DNA of 22,141 nt, taken from positions 1,499,886-1,522,026 of the forward strand of contig BFEA01000012.1 of assembly GCA_003427395.1 (NCBI GenBank), given 5' to 3'. Of this stretch, positions 17,901-22,141 are shown in pieces (positions within the stretch are counted from its first letter, which is position 1; every line of letters starts with the position of its first letter). The DNA comes from Chara braunii. Lineage: Eukaryota; Streptophyta; Charophyceae; Charales; Characeae. Under the pieces are notes generated by a model. It made no database searches and had not been told where the DNA came from. It saw nothing but the letters and a program-made list of their open reading frames with translations. The translations under genes were made by a program, and so were the position numbers.

Positions 17901-17942
17901 CGGCGAGGCCCTTTTTTTTTTTTTTTTTTTTCGGCGAGGCCC
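17901..17942 (-). mobile_element. homopolymer-only insertion, T20, with 11-12-bp direct repeats
   Basis: CGGCGAGGCCC occurs at 17901-17911 and 17932-17942, separated only by a T run, and both are followed by T. On the minus strand it is a pure A tail with target-site duplications. Confidence 0.85.
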
Positions 17943-18046
17943 TAAGGAAGGGATGCTGCCGCCCTCTTTTTTTCCCAGGATGACCCCATGTCTACACCAT
18001 CCAGTGGGTTTTTTTCGTTTTTTTTTGGCCCGGGCCCAAGTCCCAC

Positions 18047-18155
18047 TACCTTCTTCACCCGAATAGAACGCCCGGTCATTATAGCTGTATTTGCGGGAAC
18101 CGTCAGTCTAGATACAGTGATAACGACCAGGCGTTCTATTCGGGTGAAGAGGGTA
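18047..18155. mobile_element. hairpin element, family A copy 4 (best preserved)
   Basis: TACCTTCTTCACCCGAATAG with AACGCCCGGTCATTATAGCT pairs with GTGATAACGACCAGGCGTTC and TATTCGGGTGAAGAGGGTA. The arms are about 43 bp with few mismatches around a loop of about 20 nt. The outermost TACCCTCTTCACCC would be the terminal inverted repeat. No transposase gene. Confidence 0.88.
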
Positions 18156-18158
18156 GCA

Positions 18159-18270
18159 GCGTTGAGTTTCCTCAACGCCCGAATCTGGACGAGCGTGCGG
18201 AGAGGTGCGGTTGAGGAAAAAACTCAACGCTATTTTCTGCACATCTCCAAAAACACATCCAGGTTCGGCA
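18159..18270. mobile_element. hairpin element, family B copy 3, with small GTTGAG hairpins
   Basis: GAATCTGGACGAGCGTGCGG with AGAGGTGCGG faces TTTTCTGCACATCTCC and ACACATCCAGGTTCGG. It directly abuts family A copy 4. GCGTTGAG-TTTC-CTCAACGC (18159-18178) is a perfect small hairpin, and GTTGAGGAAAAAACTCAACG in the loop region is a second. Confidence 0.78.
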
Positions 18271-18850
18271 GTTGAGGACACCAAGGGCTGCTACGGGGAC
18301 TTGGCCCTGGGGTCCTTGCCAGGTTCGCACATACATTTATATTTATATATATAATAGTTTTATATATGCACACCAGACGCAATTTTTTTTTTATTTTTTA
18401 TTTTTTTACAGGCACAATATTGAATTTACCTGGGCTGGTTAGTCGGATGAAAAGAAAAAAAAAAACGTGCGTTGGTCGGTATCACAATCCTTTCTTTTTC
18501 TTCTCTCAAATTCACCTCACACTACCTACCTACCCACGACTATATAGAGGGGACCCCTGCAAGCATAGGGCCTCGCAAACGAGTTAATTCATGTTGCCCC
18601 TCGGGGGGTGGGGCCGCCGGTGGGGGTCCTGCTAACGCAAAGACCCAGCATTTTGCCAGTAGCTGTGCCTCCCTTTCTCATCGTCCCCCACCCCTCATCG
18701 AGTAGCAGCAGAGGCTATGGCCAACATTCTCCCACACACCACATACTACCCACTCACACCCGCACTCACACCGTGTTGGTCATAGACCCTGCTAATACCG
18801 ATCAGGGGTATCCAGAGGACTATCACAATCCTATGTATCGAGGTCATATT

Positions 18851-18854
<4 letters not shown>
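18271..18854. other. no gene recognised
   Basis: Contains A/T-rich DNA at 18325-18415, including a T-rich tract ending in TTTTTTTACAG that looks like a splice acceptor but leads to no recognisable exon. ATCACAATCCT occurs twice (18480 and 18822). No coding feature is supported. Confidence 0.4.
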
Positions 18855-18904
<50 letters not shown>

Positions 18905-18950
18905 GCGTGGCGCCCACCTGCAGGTCGGGAGCGGCCCCCACATGTTCTGT
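18855..18950 (+). repeat. poly(A) run followed by SINE-body-like sequence
   Basis: About 48 As (18855-18902). The next bases (GCGCCCACCTGCAGGTCGG and CCACATGTT) resemble part of the SINE body near 10709-10740. No clear target-site duplication was found around the A run; GTGCGTTGG at 18469 and GTGCGTGG after the run are a weak candidate. Confidence 0.5.
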
Positions 18951-19340
18951 CGTGAATACTGTTTTGCGGGAATGCCCTTTTGGGCCCAAATCTTTGTGTT
19001 GTGTCCCTGTCAGGCGGGTGTGAAACTTTGCAGTCTGGACCTCCTCCCCGTGGGCCTTGGCCTTTTTTGAAATAGCGCCTAGGAGAAGTTGGGAAGTACT
19101 GGGGCATTTCGCAAAGTTGGACTGTACCGGGTAGGGGTATATTGCAAAGATGGGGGTCCAACCAACGGCAGGGGTATTTCACAAAATATTTTTTTGGTCA
19201 GAGGGGCATTCGGCTCTACCCACATCTTTTAGGGGCATTTTGGCACAGATCTCAACTTATGGGGGTATTTTGTAAATTATTCCTCGAAAGAAAGAAAAAA
19301 ATCATACATACATCACGTAGCTGGGCAGGTAAGGTCGGGG
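18951..19340. other. no gene recognised; scattered GGGGCATTT-like motifs
   Basis: Variants of GGGG(C/T)ATTTT(G/C) with CAAA recur about every 45-60 bp from 19100 to 19280, a decayed tandem repeat. No gene. Confidence 0.5.
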
Positions 19341-19346
19341 GCCCTG

Positions 19347-19502
19347 GTCCCGCCAGCAAAGACGTTTGGTTTTAATTCCTGAATCTGGACGTGCTTCTGG
19401 AGAAATGAAGAGAATTTCTGTTTATCTGCTTTTTTGCATCTCTGCCCAAAACACATCCAGATTCAGGAATTAAACCCAATCGGCTTTGCTAATGAGACTA
19501 CC
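19347..19502. mobile_element. hairpin element, family B copy 4 (longest stem)
   Basis: CCAGCAAAGACGTTTGGTTT with TAATTCCTGAATCTGGACGT on the left pairs with ACACATCCAGATTCAGGAAT and TAAACCCAATCGGCTTTGCT on the right. The stem is about 60 bp with a central part (GGAGAAATGAAGAG / TTGCATCTCTGCC) that pairs less well. Confidence 0.82.
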
Positions 19503-19528
19503 TAGGTCCCTGTGTGATACAGGGGCTC

Positions 19529-19636
19529 GCTGCACTACTCTTGACATGCACAAAAGACAAAAATCATGGCCCCGTATCTTTCCATATTCTAGCGGAAGAT
19601 TCACTCTCGTTTTGCATATTTCAAGAGTAGTGCAGC
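19529..19636. mobile_element. foldback element, family G (108 bp)
   Basis: GCTGCACTACTCTTGA at the left end and TCAAGAGTAGTGCAGC at the right end are perfect 16-bp inverted repeats, with partly paired sequence (ACATGCACAAAAG / TTTTGCATATT) inside. It lies about 26 bp from family B copy 4. Confidence 0.8.
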
Positions 19637-19689
19637 CACCCCCACAATCCCGCAAACTTCCTATGCCTCCCATCTCTTCGTGAGGAGGG

Positions 19690-19767
19690 GCCCCTGTGTT
19701 TTTTTTTTTTTTTTTTTTTTTTTTTGGTTGAAGTCTACAGCCTCCACGTCTAGGGGAGAGCCCCTGT
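19690..19767 (-). mobile_element. possible short retroinsertion (minus orientation)
   Basis: A T run (19699-19725) plus about 34 nt lies between two copies of GCCCCTGT (19690-19697 and 19760-19767). The 8-bp repeat is short, so chance is possible. Confidence 0.4.
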
Positions 19768-19823
19768 TGATGAGGTCACTTCCTTTGACTTGCCTCTGCC
19801 GAGTCTCGAACGCTGTAGTTGCC

Positions 19824-19863
19824 AATTAAATGGAATTAAATGGAATTAAATGGAATTAAATGG
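19824..19863. repeat. 10-bp tandem repeat, four copies
   Basis: AATTAAATGG repeated four times exactly, then a diverged copy (AATTGAAATG). Confidence 0.95.
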
Positions 19864-19936
19864 AATTGAAATGAACCGAGTTGAATTTCTTTTATTTCCC
19901 ATAATCATGAAATATACATCCAGGGGGGAAGTCGCA

Positions 19937-20018
19937 CTAGCGGACATCCACCCCTACTAGCCGACATCCACCCCTACTAGCCGACATCCACCCCTACTAG
20001 CCGACATCCACCCCTACT
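19937..20018. repeat. 20-bp tandem repeat, four copies
   Basis: CTAGCCGACATCCACCCCTA at 19937 (one change), 19957, 19977 and 19997, without spacers. Confidence 0.95.
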
Positions 20019-20040
20019 ATGTCTCTGCCACTCTGTGGTT

Positions 20041-20195
20041 TAAACCACTGCAGTACTTCCTAGAGTTAACGCCCCACGATTTTAGGAAATGAATGGGCCA
20101 CTACAGGAGCGCCCAAATTCATCCGACTAGAAACGTTTCTACTCTACTCTATTTTTTCACGCGGGCCTATAGCTGGGCCAAGTACTGGTGGTTTA
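20041..20195. mobile_element. foldback element, possible family F copy 3
   Basis: TAAACCACTGCAGTACT on the left and AGTACTGGTGGTTTA on the right are inverted. The complement of the right end (TAAACCACCAGTACTTGGCC) closely matches the left end of the element at 12829. Confidence 0.6.
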
Positions 20196-20480
20196 ATGTG
20201 CACACGCAAAACTAACTAGCCTCTTCCCCAACACCCCTACTGATCAGAAAGGCAGGGCAATTGTCGATGCACACAAAGTTGTGATGCGCGGGTGCTGTGT
20301 TGTGTTACCAGAGGGTACCTAGGAGTCAATCTGAGGCGACGACGACAAACAACAATGGCACCAACCAAAAGCCCCAGATGATGGAACCGTCGGCATAGTG
20401 GCAGGGCGGTAGGCTAAGCACTCGAGGCACACTGCAGAAGGATCAACACGTCTAGGATTGCATCGAGGAGGTGATTCAAG
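20196..20480. other. no gene recognised
   Basis: Mixed sequence without motif. Confidence 0.3.
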
Positions 20481-20604
20481 CCATAGCCATAGTCATAACC
20501 ATAGCCCCATAGCCATAGCCATAGCGATAAGGATAGCGATAGCCATAGGCTGGGGCGCTTAGCACGGGCGGATAGCCATAGGCTGGGGCGCTTAGCACGG
20601 GCGG
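20481..20604. repeat. CATAGC hexamer array and 33-bp duplication
   Basis: Variants of CATAGC fill 20481-20550. ATAGCCATAGGCTGGGGCGC with TTAGCACGGGCGG occurs at 20539-20571 and exactly again at 20572-20604. The open frames across it (Tyr/Gly repeats on the minus strand) follow from the repeat and are not called as genes. Confidence 0.9.
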
Positions 20605-20744
20605 GCAGGGAAGGCCTGCAATGAGACAGGAGGGGTTGCAACCCATGATGGCAACGACCCCAGCGAGGAGGAGGAGAGCTGAGGGCACCGGGCCATGGCT
20701 ATGGCATTTGTCCCTCCCCCTCGTGGGTATCTTATGAGGTAGTT

Positions 20745-20861
20745 GAAAGGTGGTACCTTTAGGATTCCAGAAGTATGTGTCCGCTTTCCAAAATAGGAAT
20801 ATTGGGGTAGTGGAAGAAAGGTGGGACCTTTCCGATTGCAGAAGTGTGTGCGTCCGCTTCC
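20745..20861. repeat. 46-bp direct repeat at 71-bp spacing
   Basis: GAAAGGTGGTACCTTTAGGA with TTCCAGAAGTATGTGTCCGC (20745) recurs as GAAAGGTGGGACCTTTCCGA with TTGCAGAAGTGTGTGCGTCC (20816). Confidence 0.85.
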
Positions 20862-21021
20862 GCACATAGCAATGTTCTCCAACACATGATCGGAAAAAAC
20901 ACATCACTTGATCGGAAGGGCGCTTGTGGGCCTGCTTCCCATGGAGCCAGCAAGCAGAGGAAGGAACCCGGAACCCCCTACCTGTATACTTCCCTAGTTA
21001 CCTACTCGTCTAAGGGCCAGA

Positions 21022-21165
21022 TGCCACTGGCAAACAGGATTGGAATAAATGTCTGAATCAGGTCATGTTCCACGCAGAGATGCAGAAAAGCAGATGGATT
21101 ACAGGTTTTTGCACCTCTCCACCAACACGCCTGCACTGATAATTAACAAAAGGCCGCCCCTTCCC
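21022..21165. mobile_element. hairpin element, family B copy 5
   Basis: CCACTGGCAAACAGGATTGG with GTCTGAATCAGG forms the same left arm as copies 2 and 4. The core GAGATGCAGAAAAGCAGAT faces GGTTTTTGCACCTCTCCACC. The right outer arm (CACGCCTGCACTGATAATTA) pairs only partly. Confidence 0.75.
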
Positions 21166-21409
21166 TTTCTTCGAGATTCTACGGTGGATGAACCTGGCCG
21201 TAAATCCACGCTGCATCCTCCTGTCGAACTATTATGTGATCCATTTGTCAACCTTTACGTTTTTTTTTTGTTTTTTTTTTTCACGTAACCTCTACGCTGA
21301 TGAGCAAAGCTCGTTGTGTGTGACAGAGTCCCGCCGGATGTCTAGTAGGGTCACACAAGCCAGGGGGCGAAATTATGTGCGAAGTCAGAATGAACCTGGT
21401 CGACGCGGC
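21166..21409. other. no gene recognised
   Basis: A T-rich tract lies at 21259-21283. No supported gene. Confidence 0.3.
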
Positions 21410-21500
21410 AGTACGGATCCAATCGCGATTCAGCTCTACCACCGATAGTGGGATTGAGAGATCAAGAGGACTTCATTTCTCTGTGTATGTGTGTGTAGAG

Positions 21501-21562
<62 letters not shown>
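21410..21562 (+). repeat. 60-bp module ending in a (GA)n microsatellite
   Basis: AATCGCGATTCAGCTCTACC, ACCGATAGTGGGATTGAG and AAGAGGACTTCATTT, then a TGTGTG stretch and about 30 GA units. It is the same module as at 21664. Confidence 0.85.
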
Positions 21563-21564
<2 letters not shown>

Positions 21565-21663
21565 CCCTAGGTCCCTAACTAATCCTTGTGTTTCCCTTAC
21601 TTAAATGACCTTCCCTTGATGAAGGAGGGTGGGGAAAGAAGATGCAAGAGAGAACAAGAGAGA

Positions 21664-21722
21664 GAACAATTGCGATTCAACTCCACCACCGATAGTGGGG
21701 TTGAGTGAACAAGAGGACTTTA

Positions 21723-21819
<97 letters not shown>
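21664..21819 (+). repeat. 60-bp module ending in (TG)n(GA)n
   Basis: AATTGCGATTCAACTCCACC, ACCGATAGTGGGGTTGAG and AAGAGGACTTTATTT, then about 18 TG units and about 28 GA units. The module itself can fold (CAACTCCACCA with GTGGGGTTG). Confidence 0.88.
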
Positions 21820-21821
<2 letters not shown>

Positions 21822-22141
21822 AACGAATGATTCAGAGAAGAAGAAGAGGGTTGGCTTTATCTGCTGCCACCTCCGAAAAGTAACGAGCAAATAATGGCAG
21901 TAACGACCACATTCCCCCCCACCTCCCAAAAAAGAGAAAAAAGAAAAAGAAAACCTACCACACACGGTAGCACTTTCCAATACGCATCTGACCGCAATTA
22001 CGGCCAGGCCTTCACGAACCTACCCGCAATTACGTCCACATCGTTGAGGAAGAAGTCCTAGTGTGAGCATGCCCTACTACAGTCCGGATACCGCTGCTCG
22101 CTGGACACATTTCTTGGCCAGGAAGTGTCGTCCGCACAGGA
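21820..22141. other. no gene recognised
   Basis: An A/G-rich start, a C run with A/G-rich sequence at 21914-21955, and a short direct repeat (CGCAATTACG at about 21992 and 22025). No coding feature. Confidence 0.4.

Noticed and set aside
18366-18430. Exon start after a pyrimidine tract ending in ACAG
   Set aside because: The downstream frame has no known motif and soon meets repeats; the T-rich tract alone is not evidence.
19937-20018. CRISPR-like 20-bp repeats
   Set aside because: Contiguous minisatellite without spacers.

Overview
The window is eukaryotic nuclear DNA. It holds one recognisable host gene piece at its left end and about 19 kb of repeats to its right. The gene piece (minus strand, 348-2967) is a large exon whose first codons encode the end of the R3 repeat of a plant-type R2R3-MYB transcription factor. 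The exon opens at the splice position usual for plant R2R3-MYB genes and runs into a roughly 870-residue tail rich in Gln, His, Ala, Gly and Ser. An R2R3-MYB together with LINEs, SINEs and many long poly(A) tracts suggests a streptophyte. A charophyte alga such as Chara is my best guess, but that is inference. I could not find the exons for R2 and the first part of R3, so part or all of the DNA to the right may be intron of this gene.

Layout. 1-347: A/T-rich 3' flank of the gene. 348-2967: MYB exon. 3081-3244: a retroposed U6 snRNA copy with target-site duplications (TSDs). 3.5-5.4 kb: gene-free DNA with a short foldback and a hammerhead-like motif. 5.46-6.53 kb: minus-strand LINE fragment (reverse transcriptase motif and linker) with an internal 255-bp tandem duplication. 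6.58-10.1 kb: poly(A)-ended insertions, foldbacks and microsatellites. 10.1-10.9 kb: two hairpin elements and a complete tRNA-derived SINE with 12-bp TSDs. 11.2-13.1 kb: an ambiguous-base patch, another poly(A) insertion and a foldback. 13.87-15.2 kb: plus-strand LINE C-terminal fragment. 15.3-22.1 kb: minisatellites, a TTAA-flanked MITE, several copies of two hairpin families, homopolymer-only insertions and microsatellites. No CRISPR array, bacterial operon or rRNA gene was seen.

The parts connect. LINE fragments, a SINE, a U6 retrocopy and six poly(A)/poly(T) insertions with direct repeats all look like products of target-primed reverse transcription. They range from a full SINE, through inserts with 180 and 24 nt of body, to inserts that are homopolymer only. 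Separately, at least a dozen foldback elements in several families are packed into the window.

One technical point matters: 16793-16830 is a perfect Nextera mate-pair junction adapter, so the DNA on its two sides should not be taken as contiguous.
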